A DNA stretch of 64,000 bases from a bacterium (lineage in GTDB: Bacteria > Bacillota > Clostridia > Christensenellales > Aristaeellaceae). The notes beneath the pieces were generated by a model. It searched no databases, was not told where the DNA came from, and saw only the letters and a list, made by a program, of their open reading frames with translations. Shown here in pieces: positions 8,147 through 15,235 of the stretch. The stretch is from the NCBI GenBank assembly GCA_004563405.1, contig SFTH01000012.1:21150-85149 (forward strand). The letters are read 5' to 3'. The stretch's first letter is position 1; each line of letters starts with the position of its first letter. The position numbers and the translations under genes were made by a program.

Positions 8147-8787
8147 TTTTCTTCCCCCACAAAGTTCCGGATGAAGCTTCTGCGGTGCTCGGGACAGGGA
8201 CCGTACTTCTTCAGCGCGGCGATGTGCTCCGCCGTGCCGTAGCCCTTGTTCCGCGCGAAGCCATACATGGGATACTTCTCGTCCAGAGCGATCATGTAGC
8301 GGTCTCGGGCGACCTTGGCCACGATGGAGGCCGCGCCGATCATGTAGCTCAGCGCGTCGCCGTGCACGATGGGCCGCGCCTCGCCCGGCAGATGCAGGCC
8401 CTCGACCGCGTCCACCAGAAACACCCCCGAAAAGCCCGCCGCGCAGGTCTCCATGGCCCGCTTCGTGGCGTTCAGGATGTTGATCTCATCAATCAGCTCC
8501 GGCGGAAGAAAGCAGGTTTCGCAGTAGTCCGCCGCCTCCAGAAGCGAATCGTACAGCGCCTCCCTGCGCTTCTCCGAAAGCTTCTTGGAGTCGTCCACGC
8601 CCGGCACCAGTCTGTTCTCGGGGATGGACACGCAGGCGGTGACCACCGGGCCCGCCAGCGGACCGCGGCCCACCTCGTCAATGCCCGCGACGCAGCAGCC
8701 CTCGGCCCAGAGCGTCCGCTCAATCTGCGTCAGCCGCGCGAGCTTCTCCTCCGGCGTCTCCCGCACGCGCTTTCCTCTCTCCGCCAT
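8143..8787 (-). CDS. rnhB: Ribonuclease HII
   Basis: Cuts RNA in RNA-DNA hybrids and starts removal of single ribonucleotides from DNA. The 214 residues carry the catalytic motif GIDEVGRGPLAGPVV near residue 38, DDSKKLSEKRRE near 67 and the conserved later acid in GDALSYMIGAASIVAKVARD, including the SIVAK block. It sits three bases after rbgA and overlaps yraN by four bases, so all three are likely cotranscribed. Confidence 0.96.
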   Translation of the reverse strand: MAERGKRVRETPEEKLARLTQIERTLWAEGCCVAGIDEVGRGPLAGPVVTACVSIPENRLVPGVDDSKKLSEKRREALYDSLLEAADYCETCFLPPELIDEINILNATKRAMETCAAGFSGVFLVDAVEGLHLPGEARPIVHGDALSYMIGAASIVAKVARDRYMIALDEKYPMYGFARNKGYGTAEHIAALKKYGPCPEHRRSFIRNFVGEEK

Positions 8788-8790
8788 CGC

Positions 8791-9654
8791 TCACGCGCCT
8801 CCCTGCCCGTCGAGGGGCTCAATGGTGATCCTTCCGGCCTTGCCCCCGCGGAATTCGTCCAGGATCAGCGCCGCAGCGCGGTCGCAGTCGGGCCGCCCGC
8901 CGGAGATCAGCCAGCCGCGGCCGCGACAGGCGGCCTCCAGCGCCAGCTGGGGCTCCGCATAGAGCTCTTCCTCGGGCAGCTTGAAGCGCGCGCGCACCGG
9001 CGCGGGGCGCAGGGCGAGCAGGTGCATCAGCAGCGAGCCCGCCAGCTCCTCGGTGTCCATGATCTGATCCCGGATGGAGCCCAGATAGGCCAGCAGCCGC
9101 GCGCCGTCCTGGTCGTCCATCCGGGGCGGCAGCATGCCGGGGGTGTCCAGCAGCTCCAGATACGGCCCGATCTTCACCCACTGGTTGGAGCGGGTCACGC
9201 CCGGCCGGTCGGAGGCCCTGGCGATGCCAGAGCCGTGCAGGCGGTTGATGAAGGTGGACTTGCCCACGTTCGGAATTCCGATGACCATCAGCCGCACGGT
9301 CTTTTTGATGCCCCGGGCGGCGGCGCGCTCCACGGCGGGGCGGGTGGCCTCCCCGATGCGGGCGAGGATCTCCTTGGTCTTGCCGCCGTTGGAGTTGAAG
9401 CGCAGGGCCGTCAGCCCCCGGGCGCGGAAGTGGGAAATCCAGCGGGCGGTCTCCGCGTCGTCGGCCAGGTCGGCCTTGTTGAGCACCAGTATGCGCGCCT
9501 TGCCCCGGGTCAGCTTTTCCAGGTCGGGATTGCGGGTGGCCAGGGGCGCGCGGGCGTCGCAGAGCTCGATGACGGCGTCCACCGCGCGCAGCTGATCCTG
9601 TAGGAGCCTGCGGGATTTGGCCATGTGGCCGGGGTACCAGTTGATCTGGGGCAT
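8791..9654 (-). CDS. rbgA: Ribosome biogenesis GTPase RbgA (YlqF)
   Basis: A circularly permuted GTPase needed for late 50S subunit assembly. The 287 residues show motifs in the permuted order: NKADL (G4) near residue 60, GIPNVGKST (G1) near 125 and DTPGM (G3) near 170, followed by a helical ANTAR-like C-terminal domain. The N-terminal INWYPGHMAK is the family signature. I start at the ATG at 9654, which has AGGAGA upstream. The longer frame to 9750 would cover the hairpin behind rplS. It lies next to rplS, as in Bacillus. Confidence 0.95.
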   Translation of the reverse strand: MPQINWYPGHMAKSRRLLQDQLRAVDAVIELCDARAPLATRNPDLEKLTRGKARILVLNKADLADDAETARWISHFRARGLTALRFNSNGGKTKEILARIGEATRPAVERAAARGIKKTVRLMVIGIPNVGKSTFINRLHGSGIARASDRPGVTRSNQWVKIGPYLELLDTPGMLPPRMDDQDGARLLAYLGSIRDQIMDTEELAGSLLMHLLALRPAPVRARFKLPEEELYAEPQLALEAACRGRGWLISGGRPDCDRAAALILDEFRGGKAGRITIEPLDGQGGA

Positions 9655-9684
9655 GGGCGTTCTCTCCTGCTCATTTGGGATAAA

Positions 9685-9720
9685 CCCGCAAAGGCCTTCC
9701 CCTCCGGGCGCCTTTGCGGG
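9685..9720 (-). terminator. Second hairpin between rplS and rbgA
   Basis: An 11-bp perfect stem (9685-9695 with 9710-9720) followed on the minus strand by TTTATCC. It lies after the strong rplS terminator and before rbgA. It could be a weak terminator that sets the ratio of rbgA to rplS, or an mRNA stabiliser. Confidence 0.6.
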
Positions 9721-9734
9721 AGCTTGACGAATAG

Positions 9735-9765
9735 AAAAAACGAGAACCACTTTGAGCGGTTCTCG
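9735..9765 (-). terminator. rplS terminator
   Basis: Stem CGAGAACC with GGTTCTCG (9741-9748 and 9758-9765), followed on the minus strand by six T (9735-9740). A classic intrinsic terminator just behind the rplS stop, partly separating rplS from rbgA. Confidence 0.85.
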
Positions 9766-9780
9766 ATTCCGGTCCGGAAA

Positions 9781-10125
9781 TCAGGTTCTCTCCTTGACCT
9801 TGGCAGCCTTGCCGCTGAGCTTGCGCAGATAGTACAGCTTCGCGCGGCGAACCTTACCACGACGGACAACCGTGATGCTGTCCACGCGGGGGCTGTGCAG
9901 CGGGAACGTGCGCTCAACGCCGACGCCGTAGGAAGTGCGGCGGACGGTGAAGGTCTCGCGCACGGAGCCGTTGCGGCGGGCAATCACGACGCCCTCGAAC
10001 GCCTGCAGGCGCTCACGGGAGCCTTCAACAACCTTGACCTGAACGCGAACGGTGTCGCCGACCGCGAAGGCGGGGATGTCTTTCTTGAGCTGGGCGCTCT
10101 CGATGGAACGGATGATCTCATTCAT
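9781..10125 (-). CDS. rplS: 50S ribosomal protein L19
   Basis: A 114-residue large-subunit protein at the interface with the small subunit. The family features are visible: the start MNEIIRSIE, FAVGDTVRVQVKV, RLQAFEGVVIARRN, SYGVGVERTFPLHSPRVDSI and RRGKVRRAKLYYLR. The ATG at 10125 has a full AGGAGGAAATT ribosome binding site. It has its own promoter (10197-10225) and terminator, besides read-through from rimM-trmD. Confidence 0.98.
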   Translation of the reverse strand: MNEIIRSIESAQLKKDIPAFAVGDTVRVQVKVVEGSRERLQAFEGVVIARRNGSVRETFTVRRTSYGVGVERTFPLHSPRVDSITVVRRGKVRRAKLYYLRKLSGKAAKVKERT

Positions 10126-10225
10126 TGGGAATTTCCTCCTCACAAGGACGTTCATAACCTGTGCAAGGCAGAGGACCGTCCGATATCACAAAATCCATTA
10201 TACCAGAAATCCACCGCGCCGTAAA
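10126..10225 (-). promoter_or_regulatory. rplS promoter and leader
   Basis: Minus-strand TTTACG (10220-10225), a 17-base spacer and TATAAT (10197-10202). This gives a leader of about 65 bases before rplS. The stretch CCTTGCACAGG...CCTTG could fold. L19 leaders are known in Firmicutes as autoregulatory elements, but I cannot confirm that this one matches. Confidence 0.75.
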
Positions 10226-10237
10226 GCGGTTTTTCTG

Positions 10238-11374
10238 TTAAAATGCCGTGGCATCGACGTCCAGAAAGTACATTTCGCCCTTGCCCATCGCCGCCGTCCA
10301 CCTTCCGTCCGCGGCGGAGAGCACCGCGCCCCGGTGCAGGCCGGAGAGCGCTTCGCAGTTCTCCACGTCGAAGCCTACGCCCTCCCGGTCGAGGTAAAGC
10401 TCCGCCGCGCCGCGCACCTCCGCGAGCGCCGCCTTCGCCGCCTCGCCCCGCAGACAGGGCGCCATTCCCGCCTCAAAGGCCTGGTAGAGATAGCCCACAT
10501 GCCCCCGGCCGCTGACGCACCTCTTGCGGGCGGTCCGGCGGCTCTCCGCGGGCACAAAGCGCTCAATCCACGCCCGCGCATAGCCCCGCTCGCGGAACAT
10601 CTCCATCCGCGCCGCGCGCACGCCCGACGCGGCCAGCTCCGTGAGCATGCTTTCAGCCAGTTCGATCCTGTGCAGCGTCTCCCGGTCGCCTTCATCGAGG
10701 GGCGCGGACTCCAATAGCTCCGGCCGGCGCGCCCGGGTGATTTCCAGGCTCTGCCGCCGCCGCCAGGCCGCGATGTCCGCGTGCACGCCGTTCAGCAGCA
10801 CCTCCGGCGCCTTCAGTCCCCTGAACTCCGCCGGGCGGGTGTACTGGGGATACTCCAGCAGCCCCGTGGTGAAGCTCTCGTCCTCGCTGGATTCGCCGCT
10901 GCCCAGCACGCCGGGAATCAGCCGCGCCACCGCGTCCACCGCCACAAGCGCGCCCAGCTCGCCGCCGGTGAGCACATAGTCGCCGATGGACAGCTCCTCG
11001 TCGATGCACAGATCCAGCGCCCGCTGGTCCACGCCCTCGTAGTGGCCGCAGAGAAAGAGCAGGGAGTCACACCTTGCGTACTCCTCTACGATCCTCTGGT
11101 TCAGCGTCCGCCCCCGGGGCGAGAGGTAGATCCGGCGCATGCCCGCCTCCTGATTCGCCTCGATGGCGTCCACTACCGGCTGGGGCAGCATCACCATGCC
11201 CGCGCCGCCGCCGAAGGGGTAGTCGTCGGTGTTTCTGTGCCGGTTCCGGGCGTAGTCCCGGATGTTCACCAGCTCGATCTGAATCAGCCCCGCCTTCACG
11301 GCGCGACCCAGTATGCTGGCGGAGAGCACGCTTTCAAACATCTCCGGGAAGAGGGTCAGGATTTTAATCTTCAT
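10238..11374 (-). CDS. trmD: tRNA (guanine-37-N1)-methyltransferase TrmD with a C-terminal extension
   Basis: Methylates G37 next to the anticodon and prevents frameshifting. The first 240 residues are ordinary TrmD: MKIKILTLFPEMFE, DYPFGGGAGMVM, the SAM-knot LFLCGHYEGVDQR and SIGDYVLTGGE, then the C-terminal helices ending near RRPELLESAPL. The family is normally about 230-250 residues. This protein has 378. The extra 130 or so residues (RMEMFRERGYARAWIERF ... WTAAMGKGEMYFLDV) match nothing I recognise. The coding frame has no break and codon use looks the same. It overlaps rimM by 11 bases. The TrmD part is certain; the role of the extension is unknown. Confidence 0.95.
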   Translation of the reverse strand: MKIKILTLFPEMFESVLSASILGRAVKAGLIQIELVNIRDYARNRHRNTDDYPFGGGAGMVMLPQPVVDAIEANQEAGMRRIYLSPRGRTLNQRIVEEYARCDSLLFLCGHYEGVDQRALDLCIDEELSIGDYVLTGGELGALVAVDAVARLIPGVLGSGESSEDESFTTGLLEYPQYTRPAEFRGLKAPEVLLNGVHADIAAWRRRQSLEITRARRPELLESAPLDEGDRETLHRIELAESMLTELAASGVRAARMEMFRERGYARAWIERFVPAESRRTARKRCVSGRGHVGYLYQAFEAGMAPCLRGEAAKAALAEVRGAAELYLDREGVGFDVENCEALSGLHRGAVLSAADGRWTAAMGKGEMYFLDVDATAF

Positions 11375-11888
11375 CGTACACCGCCACCTCGGCCATGCGC
11401 GCGCCGGAGAGCAGCATCTCGCCCGCCGCCGGATCCACCCGCAGCACCACGGACTTCAGCGCCGGCACCAGCACCTCGCCCTTCGCCCCGGAGAAGACGT
11501 ACACGTCATTTCCGCCGGGCTGGAGCACATCCTTCAGCGTGCCGATCTCCGCGCCAGCGTCCGTCACGCCCCGCAGGCCGATCAGATCGCAGATGAAGGT
11601 GGAATCCGCGTCCAGCTCCACCGCGTGGGCCCGGTCGATGTAGAGCGCCCGCCCGCGATACTTCTCCGCATCGTCCCGGGTCTCCACGCCCTCCATGCGG
11701 AAGAACACCGCGTCCGCGCCCGCGCGGCGCACGCGGATCTGCACCGGGCGATAGTCCTCGCCCTCCTTCAGAAAGGCGCGCTCCAGATTCTCAAACCGCC
11801 CGGGGTCGCAGGTCACGGGCCGCAGCTTCAGCTCCCCGCGCACGCCCTGGGGCTTGGTGATTTCACCGATCATCAGATACGCCTGCAT
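11364..11888 (-). CDS. rimM: Ribosome maturation factor RimM
   Basis: Assists 30S head assembly by binding S19. The 174 residues have the N-terminal RimM barrel (GEITKPQGVRGELKLRPVT) and the C-terminal PRC-barrel (DLIGLRGV..., GGNDVYVF, VLVPAL, VLRVD). It starts at the ATG at 11888 behind GGAGGAGA and is the first gene of the rimM-trmD-rplS order. A minus-strand TATAAT at 11927-11932 with a poor -35 region is its likely promoter. Confidence 0.95.
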   Translation of the reverse strand: MQAYLMIGEITKPQGVRGELKLRPVTCDPGRFENLERAFLKEGEDYRPVQIRVRRAGADAVFFRMEGVETRDDAEKYRGRALYIDRAHAVELDADSTFICDLIGLRGVTDAGAEIGTLKDVLQPGGNDVYVFSGAKGEVLVPALKSVVLRVDPAAGEMLLSGARMAEVAVYDED

Positions 11889-11926
11889 CTCTTCTCCTCC
11901 AAATTGCCGCAGTAAAATGTAATTCC

Positions 11927-11955
11927 ATTATACCGCCATTGCCCGCGCGCGCACA
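11927..11955 (-). promoter_or_regulatory. Probable rimM promoter
   Basis: A perfect minus-strand TATAAT (11927-11932). The -35 position reads TGTGCG, far from consensus, so the promoter is either weak or assisted. It lies 39 bases before the rimM ATG. Confidence 0.5.
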
Positions 11956-12019
11956 AGCACCGCAATGAAAAAACCCACATTTTCGCTTCCAAAATTTCTT
12001 CGGTTTTCGGAAAATTATA

Positions 12020-12047
12020 TTAACTTTGGCACTGGTCTCTGTATAAT
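12020..12047 (+). promoter_or_regulatory. Promoter of the TrpX-type importer
   Basis: TTAACT (12020-12025), a 16-base spacer and TATAAT (12042-12047), giving a leader of about 45 bases before the ATG at 12100. No riboswitch structure is evident. Confidence 0.65.
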
Positions 12048-12099
12048 ATGTGCGAATATCGGCCGCCAATCCCGGCCGGAGAGATGAGGAGAAATACGC

Positions 12100-13101
12100 A
12101 TGAAAAAGGTTCTCGCCCTGATTCTCGCCGTCGCAATGCTGATTGCCGTCAGCTGCGCCGTCGCGGAGACCGTCAACACCAAGGAAACCATTCAGGTCGG
12201 CGTCGTTCAGCTCGTGGACATGGCCGACTCCGACAACGCCTATGACGGCATGCTGGCCACCATCGAAGCGGCCGGCCTGGCCGACAAGATCCTCGTGGAG
12301 CGCCAGAGCGCCGCGGGCGACGCCGGCACCATGACCACCATCATCCAGGGCTTCGTGGACGGCGGCTACGATCTGGTCGTTCCGGTTCTGACCCCGCCGG
12401 CCCAGGCGGCTGTAAACATCTGCGGCGGCGAGATTCCGATCATCTTCATGTCCGTCGTGGATCCGGTCTACTCCAAGATCGTGCCCGACTGGGACAGCGT
12501 GGACCCGAACTACCTGGCCACCGGCACCTCCAACACCATCCCGGCCGACCTCATGATCGAGACCGCCAATGACATCACTCCCATCGCGGAAGGCGAAAAG
12601 ATCTGCATTATGTACAACACCAGCCAGAACAACGCCCAGTGCACCATGGAGGCGGCCACGGCATACTGCGATTCCATGGGCTACGCCTACGACGTGGTGG
12701 GCTACACCGACGTTCCGGATTCCATCACCCAGGCCAACGCGCTGAACCCCGACGACTACGCCTACGTTTACGTCGCGCTGGACAGCGTCATCGCCGCCAA
12801 CTTCAACCAGCTGGGCGAGACCCTGACGGAGATGGGCATCCCGGTCTACGGCGTTGCGGACGCCATGACCAAGGGCGGCGCGCTCTGCTCCTACGGCGTG
12901 GACTACACCATCGTGGGCAACATGACCGGCGAGATGATCGTCGAGTGGTACAACGGCACGCCCCTCGAGGAGATGCCCTGCCGCCGCTACAGCGAATTCA
13001 ATCTGGTCATCAACAGCGACGTTCAGGAGGCCCTGGGCATCGAGCTGCCGGAGGACTACGCCGCGCAGGCCACCTATGTGACCACCGTCCGTGCAAACTG
13101 A
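12100..13101 (+). CDS. ABC importer substrate-binding protein, TrpX-like (ABC_sub_bind family)
   Basis: A 333-residue extracytoplasmic binding protein. It has a signal peptide (MKKVLALILAVAMLIAVSCAVA); the cysteine may be a lipid site, although the lipobox is weak. The mature part has the family's two lobes: IQVGVVQLVDM at the start, PVLTPPAQAA and PIIFMSVVDPV in the middle, and YVALDSVIAANF with GIPVYGV later. Related proteins (TrpX) bind tryptophan or other aromatic compounds; the ligand here is unknown. Downstream lie a permease remnant and an ATPase, the normal order for this importer. A strong hairpin follows the stop. Confidence 0.9.
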   Translation: MKKVLALILAVAMLIAVSCAVAETVNTKETIQVGVVQLVDMADSDNAYDGMLATIEAAGLADKILVERQSAAGDAGTMTTIIQGFVDGGYDLVVPVLTPPAQAAVNICGGEIPIIFMSVVDPVYSKIVPDWDSVDPNYLATGTSNTIPADLMIETANDITPIAEGEKICIMYNTSQNNAQCTMEAATAYCDSMGYAYDVVGYTDVPDSITQANALNPDDYAYVYVALDSVIAANFNQLGETLTEMGIPVYGVADAMTKGGALCSYGVDYTIVGNMTGEMIVEWYNGTPLEEMPCRRYSEFNLVINSDVQEALGIELPEDYAAQATYVTTVRAN

Positions 13102-13110
13102 CGCACGCAG

Positions 13111-13140
13111 ATGTGCGGGGAGCCTGCTCCCCGCACATTT
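13111..13140 (+). terminator. Hairpin behind the binding-protein gene
   Basis: A 12-bp perfect GC-rich stem (13111-13122 with 13127-13138) and a short T run. Such hairpins after a binding-protein gene often stabilise its mRNA or partly end transcription, so the binding protein is made in excess over the membrane parts. Confidence 0.7.
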
Positions 13141-13299
13141 CCGATTCCCGAAATATTTGCAGCCATCCGAATGGGGCTGCGGGGGCCGCTGGGCGAGGAA
13201 CGCACAGCGGCGTTCTGCTGAAAAATCGCAAACGGACGCTGCGCGGGTCGGCGACATTGTAAATGGCGCCGACATTCTCAATACGGAGGAAAGAACCAC

Positions 13300-13479
13300 A
13301 TGACCAACCAAATCCTGGGCGCGCTGGAGCTGGGCCTCGTCTACGGCCTGATGGTGCTCGGCGTGTTCATCATCGCCATTGCGCTGTCGGTCAAGCCGGT
13401 GCGCAGCTGGCTGAACGAGCGGAAGAACCGGCAGCGCCGGATGCGCGAGGCCGCGAAGGGAGGTGCGCAGGATGCTTGA
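13300..13479 (+). pseudogene. ABC permease reduced to its two ends (internal in-frame deletion)
   Basis: A 59-codon frame with a good start (GGAGGAAAGAACCACATG) and a stop overlapping the ATPase start by 8 bases, exactly where the permease of a TrpXYZ-type importer should be. The first 22 residues (MTNQILGALELGLVYGLMVLGV) look like the beginning of such a permease. The rest (a short hydrophobic stretch, then VRSWLNERKNRQRRMREAA) looks like a permease C-terminus. A full permease has about 290 residues. The two ends are joined in frame with some 230 codons missing. It may be a true deletion, an assembly collapse, or less likely a genuine short membrane protein. Confidence 0.75.
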
Positions 13480-14263
13480 CATCCGCAACATCCACAAGAC
13501 CTTCGCGCCCGGCACGGTGAACGAGAAACGCGTGCTCAAGGGCCTGTCGCTGCACATGGAAAACGGCGACTTCGCCACCTTCATCGGCTCCAACGGCGCG
13601 GGCAAGACCACGCTGTTCAACGCCATCGCCGGAACCTTCCTCACCGACGAGGGGCAGATTTTCATCGGCGGTGAGGACATGACCTTCAAGCCCGAGACCT
13701 ACCGCGCGCGGGTCATCGGCCGCATCTTCCAGGACACGATGATGGGCACCGCGCCCAACATGACCATCGAGCAGAACCTGGCCATCGCCTACGCCAGCAC
13801 CAAGAAGGGCCTGCGCCCGGCCATCACCCGCGCCGACCGCGCCTTCTTCCGGGAGACGCTCTCGCGCCTGAACATGGGTCTGGAGGACCGGATGAAGACG
13901 AAGATGGGCCTGCTCTCCGGCGGCCAGCGACAGGCGATCACGCTGCTGATGGCGGTCATCGTCACGCCGGACATCCTGCTGCTGGATGAGCACACCGCCG
14001 CGCTGGATCCGCTGACGGCGGAGAAGGTGCTGGGCATCACCCGGGAGATCGTCGCCGAAAAGCACATCACCACGCTGATGATCACCCACAACATCGCCTC
14101 GGCGCTGGAGCTGGGCAACCGCACGCTGATGATGGACGACGGTCAGATCGTACTGGATCTCTCCGGCGAGGAGCGCGCCAGCTTGAGCGTGGAGGGACTT
14201 CTGCAAAAGTACCGCGAGGTCAAGGGCAAGATGCTGGACAACGACCGCATCCTGCTGTCCTGA
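13472..14263 (+). CDS. ABC transporter ATP-binding protein (TrpZ-like)
   Basis: The 263-residue ATPase of the TrpX-type importer. Walker A is GSNGAGKTT near residue 42. The Q-loop region is GRIFQDTM. The signature is LLSGGQRQAI, and Walker B is ILLLDEHTAALDP. The H-loop is MITHN. I chose the ATG at 13472 behind GGGAGGT; a GTG three codons upstream is less well placed. It overlaps the permease remnant. Without a full permease nearby, import would need another membrane partner. Confidence 0.93.
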   Translation: MLDIRNIHKTFAPGTVNEKRVLKGLSLHMENGDFATFIGSNGAGKTTLFNAIAGTFLTDEGQIFIGGEDMTFKPETYRARVIGRIFQDTMMGTAPNMTIEQNLAIAYASTKKGLRPAITRADRAFFRETLSRLNMGLEDRMKTKMGLLSGGQRQAITLLMAVIVTPDILLLDEHTAALDPLTAEKVLGITREIVAEKHITTLMITHNIASALELGNRTLMMDDGQIVLDLSGEERASLSVEGLLQKYREVKGKMLDNDRILLS

Positions 14264-14288
14264 TCCCGGAATCATACGGAGGAAAAAC

Positions 14289-14618
14289 ATGATCATTGAC
14301 TTCAGTTCCATACCGGAAACCGTACTTACCCACTTCAAGGGCGGCGAGGGCAGCACCGCCGCGCACATGTTCGCCGATTCCGGCTGCCGCATCATGCGCG
14401 GCCGCCTGGAGCGCGGCGCGAGCATCGGCCTGCACCCCCACGAGGACAGCTGTGAGATCGTCTACTGCTTCTCCGGCAGCGCGAAGGTGATCTATGACGG
14501 CGGGGAGGAGCGCCTCAGCGCCGGCGAAGCCCACTACTGCCCGAAGGGCCACAGCCACACGGTGATCAACGACGGCGAGGCGGAGATGCAGTTCCTGGCC
14601 ATCGTGCCCCGGCAGTAA
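14289..14618 (+). CDS. Single-domain cupin protein
   Basis: A 109-residue beta-barrel. The two cupin motifs are G-x5-H-x-H-x3-E (GLHPHEDSCEIVY), giving two histidines and one glutamate for metal binding, and a second motif around AHYCPKGHSHTVIN with a further histidine. Enzymatic or ligand-binding role cannot be read. It lies 25 bases after the ATPase with its own GGAGGAAAAAC site and may belong to the same transcript, perhaps as a sensor or as an enzyme for the imported compound. Confidence 0.85.
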   Translation: MIIDFSSIPETVLTHFKGGEGSTAAHMFADSGCRIMRGRLERGASIGLHPHEDSCEIVYCFSGSAKVIYDGGEERLSAGEAHYCPKGHSHTVINDGEAEMQFLAIVPRQ

Positions 14619-14818
14619 CCGGCGAGCCGGCAGGCTGGGCCTGCAGCCATATCGCTGTGCGGTTTGGGCCACGAACCTCTGCCCCCACTGATTCAAGGGG
14701 CAGAGGTTCTTCGTTTCTTTCCTGTTTGTAGGTTTGCTGTGACCCCGAAATTCAGTCCGGCAGGAATGGACTGAATTTCTTATGTCTGGTTTTGAAGCAG
14801 GCGGGCCTGCAGTCATAA
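14619..14818. repeat. Two-hairpin intergenic element, locus 2, with flanking direct repeats
   Basis: Hairpin A: 13-bp perfect stem (14673-14685 with 14697-14709) with an 11-base loop CACTGATTCAA. A 37-base spacer begins TTCGTTTCTTTCC after the stem. Hairpin B: 12-bp perfect stem (14747-14758 with 14768-14779) with loop GGCAGGAAT. It is the reverse complement of the locus 1 design, with identical loop sizes but different stem bases. GCAGGC-T-GGGCCTGCAG-CAT (14630-14650) recurs as GCAGGCGGGCCTGCAGTCAT (14797-14816) on the far side. This fills the cupin-ACT gap. Confidence 0.85.
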
Positions 14819-14885
14819 CCCAGATCCCCGATGCCCGTGAAAACCCTCTTTTTGCGCGAAACGGCCGGGTTTAACGCTCTGTGCG

Positions 14886-14914
14886 TTGAATTCGGCGCTT
14901 GCATCCACTACAAT
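14886..14914 (+). promoter_or_regulatory. Promoter of the ACT-DUF711 genes
   Basis: TTGAAT (14886-14891), a 17-base spacer and TACAAT (14909-14914), 24 bases before the ACT gene start. Confidence 0.75.
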
Positions 14915-14938
14915 AGGCCGTAAGTGAGGTGTATAAAT

Positions 14939-15220
14939 ATGAACGAGATGAAAAAGGCGGTCGTGAGCGTGCTGGGCAACGATCAGCGCGGCATCATCGC
15001 CCGCGTGACGAAGATCCTCTACGAGCACGACGTGAACATCCTCGATATCTCCCAGACCATCGTCTCCGGCCTGTTCAGCATGATCATGGTCGTGGACATC
15101 TCCTCCGAGCACTGCAACTTTGACAGCGTTTCCCAGGAGCTTTCGTCCCTGGGCGAGCGCCTGGGCCTGCAGATCCGCATCCAGCGAAACGAAATCTTTG
15201 ATGCGATGCATCACATCTGA
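14939..15220 (+). CDS. ACT-domain protein (UPF0237)
   Basis: A 93-residue protein made of one ACT domain, a fold that usually binds small molecules such as amino acids. Typical family text is visible: KAVVSVLGNDQRGIIARVTKILYEHDVNILDISQTI and LFSMIMVVDI. The ATG at 14939 has GAGGTG upstream. A longer frame from 14924 has no site. The gene is followed 15 bases later by the DUF711 gene. These two families are neighbours in many Firmicutes, suggesting that the ACT protein regulates its partner. Ligand unknown. Confidence 0.92.
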   Translation: MNEMKKAVVSVLGNDQRGIIARVTKILYEHDVNILDISQTIVSGLFSMIMVVDISSEHCNFDSVSQELSSLGERLGLQIRIQRNEIFDAMHHI

Positions 15221-15235
15221 CGAGGAGGCGGCAGC

